Notes under the pieces: model-generated | Seen by the model: only the letters and a program-made list of their open reading frames with translations | The model's database searches: none | What the model was told of the DNA's origin: nothing | Translations under genes and position numbers: made by a program | In this document: one piece after another, positions 6,673 through 14,643 of the stretch | Position numbering within the stretch: position 1 is the first letter of the stretch | Layout: each line of letters opens with the position of its first letter | Assembly (NCBI RefSeq): GCF_900112195.1 | Contig: NZ_FOKR01000029.1 | Span: forward strand, 1 to 33,137 | Length of the DNA: 33,137 nucleotides | DNA from: Butyrivibrio sp. YAB3001 | Lineage (GTDB): Bacteria; Bacillota; Clostridia; Lachnospirales; Lachnospiraceae | Direction: 5' to 3'

Positions 6673-8397
6673 TTGAACAAATTTAAGTCAGTAATTATGA
6701 GTTGCCAAGGGAAGAACAAGTCTTGTTTGCATTGGCTGTATAACACTCATGCCGGCAATGAAGATGAAGAAAAGGTATTTGCGTACCAAGAGCTCAGCTT
6801 TTGGTTTAGGGGGACTGGTTTTAGAAATCCGGAAAAGATGTTTTTATGTATTGGTATTTCACGAGAATATATTGTTTGCGATAAAGAAGATTGTGCGATA
6901 CCGACTTCCAACTACATTTTATATCACCTTTTTCCTGTCATGTCGGAGCTTGGTAAGGAATACATAAATGACAAAAAAGATGACAGAGAAAAGGCAAAGT
7001 TCGCTATTCAGGCACCAGATGGCTGTATGGGCAAAAAAAGCGGTTGCCTTTATAACAGTGAGCTTGATAGTTTTGTTCTTCAGATGAGCTTTAATGTGCC
7101 GCTGATAAATGGCACATCTGTCAACTCGAAGTCTGCATTTCGTGCGGTGAAGGATATACTCGAACATGTTGATGCAGCACTTGCCAATATCAACAAGGAG
7201 GAGCTTGAAAGTTGGCAGAAGACATTCATCAATCAAAGAAGTATCCGTAAATTTATGAAGAACAATCATTTGTGCGCCTTTGTGGCTGACGGAAGTATAT
7301 TGCCCAGGCATAACGGTACAGATGAGCCTATGACTGATGCAAAACCATTTGAATCGCCTGATAATTTAAGAGTAAGTATTACAACAGATGATGGCGATTT
7401 CATAACCGGTATGGGAATTAAAGAGGGAATAACTGTAATAACCGGCGGCGGATACTCTGGCAAAAGCACGTTGCTGGATGCAATAGAGCTCGGGATTTAT
7501 GATCATACACCGGGAGACGGAAGAGAGTATGTTCTTTCAGAAAGGTCGGCACTAAAGACAAACGCAGAGGACGGGCGCCCTGTTGAAAATGTGGATCTGA
7601 AGCCTTTTTTTCACAGACTAAGTGGCAATATAGATTTGAGCCACTTCAGTACAAGGCATGCCAGCGGAAGCGTATCTCAAGCCGCAAACATAGTTGAGGC
7701 AATCGGCTGCGGCGTTAAGCTGATCTTGATCGATGAAGATAAGAGCGCCACGAATTTTATGATTCGCGACAAGGTCATGCGAAAGATAGTTCCCGATGAA
7801 CCCATTATTCCTTTTACGGACAGAATTGAGGAACTGAATAAAAAAGTTGGAATGTCCATGATTTTAGTCATCGGAGGTTCGGCGGAGTATCTGGCATACG
7901 CTGACACGGTTATACTTATGGAAGATTATGAAGCGAGGGATATTACGGAACAGATCAGTTATTTCGGAATAGATAAAAGATCTGAGACTGCTGCAGCAAT
8001 GTGGGGAGATTCGCGAAGACTAATTCCCAAAGCAACAACACAGGAGTTTCTCTATTTCCGATCAGCCATAACGGAAAATGAGAAGAAAATTATTTTGGAC
8101 GATTACAGCGCCGACATCACAAGCTTAACAGCGCTCACCACACCGGAAAGGCTAAACACGCTTATGAGCGTTATGGAAAAAACTCTTACAGACAAAGAAG
8201 GAGATTCCGATGAACTTATCAGTAAGCTTGTTTACTACACTAACCGCACCCTTGGTTTCGAAGATGCGAGGGGAGAATTCCGCACAGGCGGGGCTGGACA
8301 AAGCTTTTATAGTGAGATAAGGCCAATTGACGCATGGTGCTGCATCAACAGAATGCGAGGAGTTAGTTTCACAAGATTATCGGAAGATCAAAATTAG
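6673..8397 (+). CDS. COG3044-type ABC-class ATPase
   Basis: This is a member of the 'predicted ATPase of the ABC class' family (COG3044), unlinked to any permease. The C-terminal two thirds are clear: GITVITGGGYSGKST (Walker A), HTPGDGREYVLSERSALKTN, AEDGRPV, FSTRHASGSVSQAANIVEAI (signature-like), LILIDEDKSATNFMIRD (Walker B) and MILVIGGSAEYLAYAD (switch). The N-terminal part diverges but keeps FVLQMSFNVPLING and LCAFVADGSILPR. A TTG at 6673 is chosen as start (574 residues) because AAGAAGG sits 8 bases before it. An earlier in-frame TTG at 6637 has no ribosome site. The family's cellular role is not established. It follows the microgene terminator and ends in its own terminator, so it is monocistronic. 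Confidence 0.85.
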   Translation: MNKFKSVIMSCQGKNKSCLHWLYNTHAGNEDEEKVFAYQELSFWFRGTGFRNPEKMFLCIGISREYIVCDKEDCAIPTSNYILYHLFPVMSELGKEYINDKKDDREKAKFAIQAPDGCMGKKSGCLYNSELDSFVLQMSFNVPLINGTSVNSKSAFRAVKDILEHVDAALANINKEELESWQKTFINQRSIRKFMKNNHLCAFVADGSILPRHNGTDEPMTDAKPFESPDNLRVSITTDDGDFITGMGIKEGITVITGGGYSGKSTLLDAIELGIYDHTPGDGREYVLSERSALKTNAEDGRPVENVDLKPFFHRLSGNIDLSHFSTRHASGSVSQAANIVEAIGCGVKLILIDEDKSATNFMIRDKVMRKIVPDEPIIPFTDRIEELNKKVGMSMILVIGGSAEYLAYADTVILMEDYEARDITEQISYFGIDKRSETAAAMWGDSRRLIPKATTQEFLYFRSAITENEKKIILDDYSADITSLTALTTPERLNTLMSVMEKTLTDKEGDSDELISKLVYYTNRTLGFEDARGEFRTGGAGQSFYSEIRPIDAWCCINRMRGVSFTRLSEDQN

Positions 8398-8409
8398 TGA
8401 TATTAAGAG

Positions 8410-8445
8410 GATTTCTGAGGATGATTCTTCAGAAATCATCTTTTT
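8410..8445 (+). terminator. Intrinsic terminator of the ATPase gene
   Basis: A 12-bp stem (GATTTCTGAGGA with TTCTTCAGAAATC, allowing one wobble and a small loop) followed by ATCTTTTT, starting about 12 bases after the ATPase stop. Confidence 0.85.
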
Positions 8446-8473
8446 AGGCGTTTGGATATAGGTATCATCAAAG

Positions 8474-8526
8474 GTAAGCGCGAAATATTTAGGCGGTAGC
8501 TATCCGCCTAAATATTTTGCGCTTAC
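8474..8526. repeat. 53-base near-perfect palindrome (23-bp arms)
   Basis: The left arm begins GTAAGCGCGAAATATTTAGG and the right arm ends TATTTTGCGCTTAC. They pair over 23 bp with a single G-T wobble, around the loop TAGCTAT. There is no T-run, so it is not a usual terminator. It ends exactly where the relaxase fragment begins. It may be a scar or terminus of a mobile element, or a transfer-origin hairpin moved next to the relaxase. Neither is proven. Confidence 0.8.
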
Positions 8527-8870
8527 GATAAAACAGTTCTTTGAATTATCTTACAAGTTTTTATCAGAAAGATATGGGGAAAAGAACGTGATATCGGCAT
8601 ATGTACATATGGACGAGACTACTCCACATATGCACTTCCTCTTCATCCCCATAGTAGATGAAAAAAAAGTGGAACGAAAAGCATCCCGACAAGGAACCAA
8701 GGGTTAAGGTTTGTGCCAAAGAACATATGAATATGACTGAGATGAATGTGTTCCACAGGGTACTACAGGAATACATGGATCAGCACTCTCAGAAGGGACT
8801 GTTCCCGGTACTTAACGGTACAACCATTGGTGGTAACCGTACCATAGCAGAGCTAAAAGCACAGAGCGCT
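8527..8870 (+). pseudogene. MOBV-family plasmid relaxase (Pre/Mob) fragment
   Basis: Codons read QFFELSYKFLSERYGEKNVI, then SAYVHMDETTPHMHFLFIPI: the HxDExxPHxHxxxxP metal-binding motif of MOBV relaxases, which nick plasmids at oriT. After VDE a run of eight As (8661-8668) shifts the frame. The second frame continues KKWNEKHPDKEP, VKVCAKEHM, FHRVLQEYM and NGTTIGGNRTIAELKAQSA, the usual downstream relaxase sequence. Both the N-terminal catalytic tyrosine region and the long C-terminus are missing. The fragment stops exactly at the start codon of the next gene. It records past arrival of a mobilizable plasmid or transposon. Confidence 0.85.
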
Positions 8871-10055
8871 ATGGAAAGTCAGGTTGTCGAGTGGAAAGAG
8901 TCATGGCAGGATAAATATCTCGAATGGATCTGTGGTTATGCCAATGCACAGGGTGGAACTCTTTATATTGGTATTGATGACAATGATAACGTCCTTGGAT
9001 TAGAAGAAAAGATTGTAAAAAAGTTGTTGGAGGATATTCCCAACAAGATTACTGCGGCCTTTGGTATGACATGTGACGTTAATCTTAGAACGAAAGATAA
9101 AAAGAAGTATATTCAAATCGAAGTAAAGAAATCAAAGCTTCCGTTAAATCTGCACGGTAGATATTATTATCGAACCGGAAGTGTAAAAAAAGAAATTACT
9201 GGGTTTGAACTTACTGAATTCATTATAAAAAGTACGGGAACATCATATGATGAAATGACATCTGATATTCCAAGAGAGAAGCTTACATTTGAGTCACTTA
9301 GGAAAAGATATCTGAAAGCAACGCGTCTTTCATTGGCGCTTGATGATGCGGAATATACAGGCGGCCTAATAGAACTTTATGACAGCACAATGGCATTTAT
9401 AAAAAATAATACAAAAAAAGGGTGGCGTAAAGACAGTGATAAACGCGTGGAGTTGCCAGATTATCCGGAACGGGCATTGGAAGAGGGATTGGTTAACGCT
9501 CTTATTCATAGGAGTTATCTTCAGACAGGTGCTCACAGCCAGGTAGATATCTACGATGACAGGATTGTCATCACAAATCCCGGTGGAATGTTTGATGGCT
9601 CTGAAGTTCAATTGCTGGATATAAGACACGTGCCATCAAAACTACGAAACCCGATTCTTGCGGATGTTTTTGGAAGAATGCGGCTTATGGAGCGTCGAGG
9701 TAGTGGATTTAAGAAAATTCTTGACGCATATGAGGCAGAAGAACGATATAAGGAAGAACTAAAGCCTGTGTTTTATACGGATGGTTATAATTTCTTCCTT
9801 ACGTTTTGAAATCTCAATTATGCCTATGATAAAGCGCAAAATAAAGCGCAAAATAAAGCGCAGAAAAGCATGATGTCGGATAGAGAACATCTATTGCTGC
9901 TTCTTAAAGAGAATCCTTCATTGACACAAGCAGAACTGTCAGAGATGATGAATAAATCCAGAAGGACGGTACAAATGCTAATGAAGGAATTGCTGGGCGA
10001 AGGTGTGATTGAAAGAATCGGATCAAAGAAGACAGGATCGTGGCTTGTGAAATAA
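8871..10055 (+). pseudogene. AlbA_2 / HATPase_c_4 regulator-like protein, broken (copy A)
   Basis: ATG 8871 begins MESQVVEWKESWQDKYLEWI then CGYANAQGG, the normal start of proteins with an AlbA_2 nucleic-acid-binding domain (schlafen-like), a divergent ATPase region and a winged helix. The middle EALVNALIHR-type block is present (PERALEEGLVNALIHRSYLQ, TNPGGM, PSKLRNPILADVFGRM, ERRGSGFKKILDAY). The region between RKRYLKATR and LSLALDDAEY looks shortened by several tens of residues. A TGA at 9807 interrupts the gene. The same frame continues NLNYAYDKAQN and then a winged helix (SLTQAELSEMMNKSRRTVQM, ERIGSKKTGSW) to the stop at 10053. It has no ribosome site of its own: the upstream frame is the relaxase fragment, giving an in-frame chimera from 8658. 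Confidence 0.8.
9831..9866 (+). repeat. Three tandem 12-bp units encoding a KAQN linker
   Basis: AAAGCGCAAAAT occurs at 9831-9842 and 9843-9854, then AAAGCGCAGAAA at 9855-9866. In frame they encode KAQN-KAQN-KAQK, the flexible linker between the ATPase-like domain and the winged helix of the broken AlbA_2 protein. Units are a multiple of three, so copy-number change would keep the frame. Confidence 0.85.
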
Positions 10056-10076
10056 TATAAGAAGTAGGTGGTTTGG

Positions 10077-10403
10077 GTGGAAGATTTTACAATAAATGAA
10101 ATGCAGGACATGCAAAGAAATTTACAAGAAAAGTACAAGGATAAATGGGAATCTATCGGTCCGGAGACGGGAAAGAATAAACTTCTCTGGATGGTAGGAG
10201 AGATTGGAGAAGTCATAGACATCGTTAAGAAAAATGGTGGAACAAAAGCTTGCTCTGATGCGAAACTCAGAAATGACTTAGTAGAAGAAATGGCAGATGT
10301 TCTTATGTATTACAATGATGTGCTGCTTTGCTATGGCATTTCGGCAGAAGAATTGAAACAGTCATATTCCGAAAAGTATAAAAAGAATATGGAGAGATGG
10401 TGA
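10077..10403 (+). CDS. MazG-like nucleotide pyrophosphohydrolase
   Basis: About 108 residues, all helical. KNKLLWMVGEIGEVIDIVKK has the E-x-x-E pair and NDLVEEMADVLMYYNDVLL has the second E-x-x-D pair that bind Mg2+ in all-alpha NTP pyrophosphatases (MazG/dUTPase-like). They hydrolyse nucleoside triphosphates to monophosphates, often house-cleaning. GTG 10077 is preferred over an earlier in-frame GTG at 10068 because the fold (VEDFTINEMQDMQ) starts there and AGGTGG lies just upstream; either is possible. The gene lies 20 bases after the broken AlbA_2 regulator. A truncated peptidase E start follows within three bases of its stop. Confidence 0.8.
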   Translation: MEDFTINEMQDMQRNLQEKYKDKWESIGPETGKNKLLWMVGEIGEVIDIVKKNGGTKACSDAKLRNDLVEEMADVLMYYNDVLLCYGISAEELKQSYSEKYKKNMERW

Positions 10404-10405
10404 CT

Positions 10406-10450
10406 ATGAAAGCAATTTTGACAAGCTCACTTGGTGGGAATGAATCATGA
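10406..10450 (+). pseudogene. Peptidase E (S51) N-terminal stub
   Basis: ATG 10406, two bases after the MazG stop, encodes MKAILTSSLGGNES and stops. M-K-x-I-L-T-S-S-L-G-G is the recognisable first strand and loop of S51 peptidase E/dipeptidase-like proteins of Firmicutes. The rest is absent, so this is a deletion relic that reveals the former operon order MazG-peptidase E. Confidence 0.5.
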
Positions 10451-10486
10451 ATGGAAGAAGAAACCTAGAAAGGCTAGATTAAATAG

Positions 10487-10594
10487 ATGTGGAATATAGA
10501 ATATAAGGGAACTCTCAAAGGAAGTATAGATACTATTGCAAGCGACAAAGAATTACCATCCAGCGCTGTACAATTTAAAGAACCAAGCAAGTGA
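10487..10594 (+). pseudogene. Short N-terminal-looking remnant (35 codons)
   Basis: ATG 10487 opens MWNIEYKGTLKGSIDTIASD, then KELPSSAVQFKEPSK and stops. The pattern Y-K-G ... LP..AV.FKEP resembles the cytoplasmic N-terminus of small membrane proteins of the DUF3267 type, from memory and with low confidence. No membrane segment follows. Probably a truncated gene start. Confidence 0.3.
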
Positions 10595-10666
10595 TTCGAA
10601 GTGAAATGTGATGGGGAGGATGATTTCTAAAAATAGAGTAGAAAAGGTATGATAAGAGGTGTTAAC

Positions 10667-11128
10667 TTGAAGAGATTACTGGCTATCGCATCTTTTTACC
10701 TGATAAATTTTGGATTGTGGGAATTGCTCAAAGGCTACATAGGGCCTGAATGGGATTCATTTCTGGTATATGTTATTATATTTCCTTTGATCATTGCCAT
10801 TTTTTGGAAAGAGATCAGATCAGAATGGAAGGAGTTTTCTTCTATACTGAAAACTAAATCCTTTTATGTAAAATTGCTGATATGGCTGATTTTGGATTTA
10901 CTATTAACGGGGTTGCTTCTTTGGGGAAGCAGTTATTTTGGATGGGATATTCTTCCTCAGAATAATGATAGTGTGAAAGAACAGATGACAGTGGTTCCGA
11001 CCTATCTGACCGTGATCCAGGGATGCATTTTTGCTCCGGTGATCGAAGAGCTGGTATTCAGATATGCAATTATTGGCAAACCTAAAAATGCAATTGCGCA
11101 GGTGTTGCTGTTTCGCCAGGCTTCATAG
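10667..11128 (+). pseudogene. CPBP intramembrane metalloprotease, 3'-truncated
   Basis: Four hydrophobic segments are followed by GCIFAPVIEELVFRYAI, which holds the EExxxR first motif of CPBP (Abi/CAAX-type) intramembrane proteases. The second and third metal-binding motifs (FxxxH and HxxxN/D) are missing, because the frame leaves homology near 11100 and ends in LLFRQAS. Directly beyond is IS630-type transposase sequence on the other strand, so an insertion and later deletion cut the gene. TTG 10667 with AGAGGTG 6 bases upstream is the likeliest start; an ATG at 10649 is too close to its purine tract. Proteolytic function is lost. Confidence 0.75.
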
Positions 11129-11340
11129 GAAGAGGCTCACGCACTTCTCCGAGTAACTGTAATGGCTTTTCATCCATACAAACGACTGGTTCTTTTGAAT
11201 CATAAGGGCGTTCATTGGGAACGTTACAGTTTGACTCATAACCTTTTGACAGTTGATGACGGATTATTGACATATCATGCCTGTCCTGTTGATGACCGAA
11301 TGACGACGCAGTTAAACTGAATGTGGCTTTCGGAATATAT
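11100..11340 (-). mobile_element. IS630-family transposase fragment
   Basis: On the minus strand the frame reads ERPYDSKEPVVCMDEKPLQL then LGEVREPLPMKPG. This is the segment of IS630/Tc1-like transposases around the first catalytic aspartate (VVCMDEKP). Resemblance runs from about 11108 to 11235. Sequence on either side shows no clear transposase, and no terminal inverted repeats or TA duplication are visible, so the element is inactive debris. It abuts the truncated CPBP gene. Confidence 0.7.
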
Positions 11341-11368
11341 AAGCCAAAGATAGATAACATTTTTTTAT

Positions 11369-11403
11369 AAACCATCTGCCCGGTCAGGCAGGTGGTTTTT
11401 TTA
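11369..11403 (+). terminator. Strong intrinsic terminator
   Basis: A 12-bp stem, AAACCATCTGCC with GGCAGGTGGTTT (one wobble), loop CGGTCA, and seven or more Ts. It isolates the GH3 locus from the upstream debris and forms the left border of structured repeat copy A. Confidence 0.92.
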
Positions 11404-11531
11404 TTTCAGAGGAAATTCCTCTGAAACAAAAAAACGCTCCGCTATAGATGCGCACTCGCGCGTATGGTATAAGTTGCATAAATGCAACCGCGCTCGGCGC
11501 GAGCATGTTGCGAGCAACATGCTTTTTTATT
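11404..11531 (+). repeat. Structured intergenic repeat, copy A
   Basis: Order of parts: palindrome TTTCAGAGGAA-A-TTCCTCTGAAA (11404-11426); an A-run; conserved box CGCTCCGCTATAGATGCGCA (11435-11454); outer stem CTCGCGC/GCGCGAG (11455-11461 with 11497-11503); inner hairpin GTTGCAT-AA-ATGCAAC (11473-11488); final hairpin GCATGTTGC-GA-GCAACATGC (11503-11522) with six Ts. Copy B at 31579-31714 has the same order with paired base changes in the stems. No open frame of note. It lies just before the GH3 promoter. Confidence 0.85.
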
Positions 11532-11563
11532 TGCAGATACTTGCGCTTTTTTGATGAGTGTTT

Positions 11564-11593
11564 GCAGTTGATGCCAATTTTATTACCGTTAGT
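11564..11593 (+). promoter_or_regulatory. LytTR-type direct-repeat operator of the GH3 gene
   Basis: Two 9-bp half-sites, GCAGTTGAT (11564-11572) and ACCGTTAGT (11585-11593), are separated by 12 bp. Against the published LytTR half-site pattern [TA][AC][CA]GTTN[AG][TG] they score 8/9 and 9/9. The second ends exactly 10 bp before the -35 box. The esterase promoter has the same spacing, and a LytTR regulator is encoded between the two genes. Confidence 0.65.
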
Positions 11594-11603
11594 GCCGAAT
11601 CCG

Positions 11604-11632
11604 TTGTCTGCTTTATTTGCTGTACCTATACT
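11604..11632 (+). promoter_or_regulatory. GH3 promoter (-35/-10)
   Basis: TTGTCT (11604-11609), 17 bp, TATACT (11627-11632). The -35 box is weak (4/6), as expected for a promoter needing an activator bound just upstream. The leader to the GH3 ATG is about 30 bases. Confidence 0.6.
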
Positions 11633-11668
11633 GACGTTATATCAATAATATTTCAAAGGAGAGAAGCA

Positions 11669-14620
11669 ATGAAAAAGAAAGGAATGAGCGGTTCCGGCAA
11701 GGTGATGACTGCCATTGGCAGCGTTCTTTTAGTACTTGCAGTGGCTGTTGTGGCAGTTGCAAACTTTTTCGCCGGCGTACTTGATACTTATGTCGGTATG
11801 GGTAAACCCAAGGTTGTGACAAAGCCCGGCAGTGAAAACTGGGATACAGAGTACTATTCACCTGATAAAACAGATCCGGAGGGTGTTGATGAGATAGCGA
11901 AAGACGTGACAAGGCGTATCGCTGAAGAAGGTATCACACTTATGAAGAACAACGGGATTCTTCCGCTTAAGGGAAATGAAAGTGTTTCGCTTTTCGGAAG
12001 ACGCAGTGTTGATACGGCCTGGGGCGGAACAGGATCAGGTGCCGGAGATGAAGGACAGTGCACACCCATGGCACAGGCGCTTGGCGATCAGGGCTTTATG
12101 GTCAACGACACGCTGACAAAGCTTTACGCTGATAACCTTGATAAGGTTGAAAAGGGCTATAACGCCATGGATAAGTTGGATGCAACAACTTATTACATTG
12201 GAGAATTTCCAATGAGCTACTATACAACAAGTGTTACAGGGTCCTACGGAAAGTACAGTGATGCAGCTATTGTTGTCATCGGACGACAGGGCGGTGAGGG
12301 CTTTGATTTTGCAACTGACCTCAAAGGTTCTATTTCATCAGGGGAGACTGCGATGTCAAAAGACGTGGCAGAGACCAAAAATTATGAGAACGGTCAGCAT
12401 CAGCTGGAGATGACTTATGAGGAAAAAGAACTCTTAAAGCACGTTGAAGAGAACTTTGAAAATGTCGTTGTTGTAGTGAACAGCTCAAACGTAATGGAGC
12501 TTGGAGAACTTAACGATGATGAGAATGTGGATGCGATAGTATGGCTCGCTTATCCAGGTTCACGAGGAACAGTCGCACTGGCTGAAATACTTGCAGGACA
12601 GATTAATCCTTCAGGTCATACTGTTGATACATGGCCTAGAGATCTCACCAAAGATCCAACATTTCCAAATACGACGACAAAAGCTTACAGCAATCTTGAT
12701 GAGGGATTCACAGTTGAGTATGAGGAAGGCATCTATGTTGGATACCGCTATTATGAGACTGCAGATGCTGATAACTTCATAGATTATGACGAAGCAGTCG
12801 TTTATCCTTTTGGCTACGGGCTTAGCTACACAACATTTGAGCAGCAGATCAAGGATGTTCAGGAAGAGGACGGTGAGATTACCGTAACCGTTTCTGTAAA
12901 GAATACAGGATCTGTTTCCGGTAAAGATGTTGTCCAGGTATACTTCCATGCACCATATGACGGTGCTGTTGAAAAAGCGGAAGTTGTACTTGCAGGATAT
13001 GTTAAGACAGACCTCTTAAATGCAGGTGAGACAAAAGACTATCAGGTGTCTTTTAATGAAGAAGATATGGCATCATTCGACTACAAAAATGCAGGATGCT
13101 ATGTGCTTGATAAAGGTAATTACATTATTTCAGTAAGAAAGAATGCACATGAGATTTATGGAGATAACTGTGAATGGGATTTAAACGTTCCGGAACAGAT
13201 TGTTTATGACCAGTCAAACCCAAGAAAGTCGGAGATAGAAGCACAGACCGGAGAATATGTAAACTATTCTGATGAGTGGAAGCAGAACCATAAAGTTGAA
13301 GCAGCTGTTACGCGTTTTGGCTGGATGAACGACCACTTTGAGGAAGGAAAAGCGACAATTCTCAGTCGAAAGGATTTTAAAGGAACCTTCCCGACAGCTC
13401 CTACGGCAGCAGATCTTACGGCTTCGGATGAGCTGGTAAAAGAAATGGGTACTTACGAGCCTGATTACTATGATGAAGCAGACACAGCCCCTAAAACCGG
13501 TGCAAACAATGGGCTGCAGCTGATAGCTTTGAGAGGAGCTGCATACGATGATCCCAGATGGGATGAACTCCTTGATCAGCTCAGCGTCAAGGATATGAAC
13601 AATCTGATCTGCGCTGGAAACCAGGGAACCGTTCCTCTTGGATCCATTGGACTGCCAAAGAGCGGTGCCACAGACGGACCTGCAGGACTTAAGCAGTATG
13701 GAGGAATCGGATTCTCTGCTTCCGGAAACTTCAACTGCTGTGGAACACTGGTTGCTGCAACATGGAACGTTGATCTTGCAATAGAATATGGAAACGCAGT
13801 AGGTAATGAAGCTATTCTTGGTAAAGTGTCAGGGTGGTATGCACCAGGAAATGACCTTCACAGAACAGCATTCGGCGGACGTAACTTTGAGTACTATTCA
13901 GAGGATCCGCTTGTTTCAGGAAAGACCTGTGCAGGCACAATACAGGGTGCAACGCAGAAAGGATTTGCTTGCTACGTCAAGCACTTTGCACTCAACGATG
14001 TGGAGACTCACAGGGATGATAATGGTCCTACAGTATGGTCCAACGAGCAGGCAATGAGAGAACTAAACCTCAAGGCCTTTGAGATTGCGGTAAAAGAGCC
14101 TGTTATAGACCTTGAGTATCTCGATGAAAATGGCAATACGCAGCACAAGAATATGCGCGGTTCCATCGGTGTTATGTCCAGCTTTAACAGACTCGGCGGT
14201 GTATGGACAGGCGGCTGTTCAGAGCTCCTTAACGAAGTGCTTCGCGGAGAGTGGGGATTCACCGGATGCGTGATCACTGACTACGACGGAACAGAGTACA
14301 TGAACTGTGAGGAGGCTGTGTCCAACGGAAACGACCTTATCCTTGCAAACATTTCAACACTTCCTTCGAAGTTTAAGGATACAAACAACGCAAGTACACA
14401 GCAGGTAATGCGTCAGGCTGTAAAGAACATCGCTTATCTTACTCTTAACAGCAATGCAGTAAATGGTATGTCTGATGGAACTAAAGTAACATACGGCATT
14501 GCCCCATGGAAGTTTGCAGTTGGCGCACTTGCAGCACTTCTGGCAATTGCCGGAGGACTTCTGATCTTCTTTGGACTGAAGAAGAAAAACAAACAGGTAA
14601 CAAAAATAGAAAACAAATAA
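11669..14620 (+). CDS. Membrane-anchored GH3 glycosidase with swapped domains
   Basis: 983 residues from ATG 11669 (AAAGGAGAG upstream; a longer frame from 11558 has no ribosome site). Order: N-terminal membrane helix (about 12-33); the domain usually second in GH3 (EEGITLMKNNGILPL, then GGEGFDF, the loop expected to carry the acid/base glutamate; GYRYYETA, YPFGYGLSYT); a fibronectin III-like domain (about 390-500); then the TIM-barrel domain usually first (TDGPAGL, GRNFEYYSEDP, YVKHFALND, GFTGCVITDYDG). The nucleophile should be Asp871 in TDYDG. A second membrane helix (about 947-972) and KKKNK tail end the protein. Domain order (alpha/beta)6-FnIII-TIM is known from rumen beta-glucosidases such as Butyrivibrio fibrisolvens BglA. 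Probably a beta-glucosidase or beta-xylosidase with the active domains outside the cell. First gene of an operon with the lipoprotein. Confidence 0.9.
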   Translation: MKKKGMSGSGKVMTAIGSVLLVLAVAVVAVANFFAGVLDTYVGMGKPKVVTKPGSENWDTEYYSPDKTDPEGVDEIAKDVTRRIAEEGITLMKNNGILPLKGNESVSLFGRRSVDTAWGGTGSGAGDEGQCTPMAQALGDQGFMVNDTLTKLYADNLDKVEKGYNAMDKLDATTYYIGEFPMSYYTTSVTGSYGKYSDAAIVVIGRQGGEGFDFATDLKGSISSGETAMSKDVAETKNYENGQHQLEMTYEEKELLKHVEENFENVVVVVNSSNVMELGELNDDENVDAIVWLAYPGSRGTVALAEILAGQINPSGHTVDTWPRDLTKDPTFPNTTTKAYSNLDEGFTVEYEEGIYVGYRYYETADADNFIDYDEAVVYPFGYGLSYTTFEQQIKDVQEEDGEITVTVSVKNTGSVSGKDVVQVYFHAPYDGAVEKAEVVLAGYVKTDLLNAGETKDYQVSFNEEDMASFDYKNAGCYVLDKGNYIISVRKNAHEIYGDNCEWDLNVPEQIVYDQSNPRKSEIEAQTGEYVNYSDEWKQNHKVEAAVTRFGWMNDHFEEGKATILSRKDFKGTFPTAPTAADLTASDELVKEMGTYEPDYYDEADTAPKTGANNGLQLIALRGAAYDDPRWDELLDQLSVKDMNNLICAGNQGTVPLGSIGLPKSGATDGPAGLKQYGGIGFSASGNFNCCGTLVAATWNVDLAIEYGNAVGNEAILGKVSGWYAPGNDLHRTAFGGRNFEYYSEDPLVSGKTCAGTIQGATQKGFACYVKHFALNDVETHRDDNGPTVWSNEQAMRELNLKAFEIAVKEPVIDLEYLDENGNTQHKNMRGSIGVMSSFNRLGGVWTGGCSELLNEVLRGEWGFTGCVITDYDGTEYMNCEEAVSNGNDLILANISTLPSKFKDTNNASTQQVMRQAVKNIAYLTLNSNAVNGMSDGTKVTYGIAPWKFAVGALAALLAIAGGLLIFFGLKKKNKQVTKIENK

Positions 14621-14643
14621 TAAAACAAAAGGAGAAATTAAAA

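Noticed and set aside
11558..11668. A longer GH3 start at 11558
   Set aside because: It lacks a ribosome site and would place the promoter and operator inside the coding region; ATG 11669 has AAAGGAGAG and a signal-like helix.
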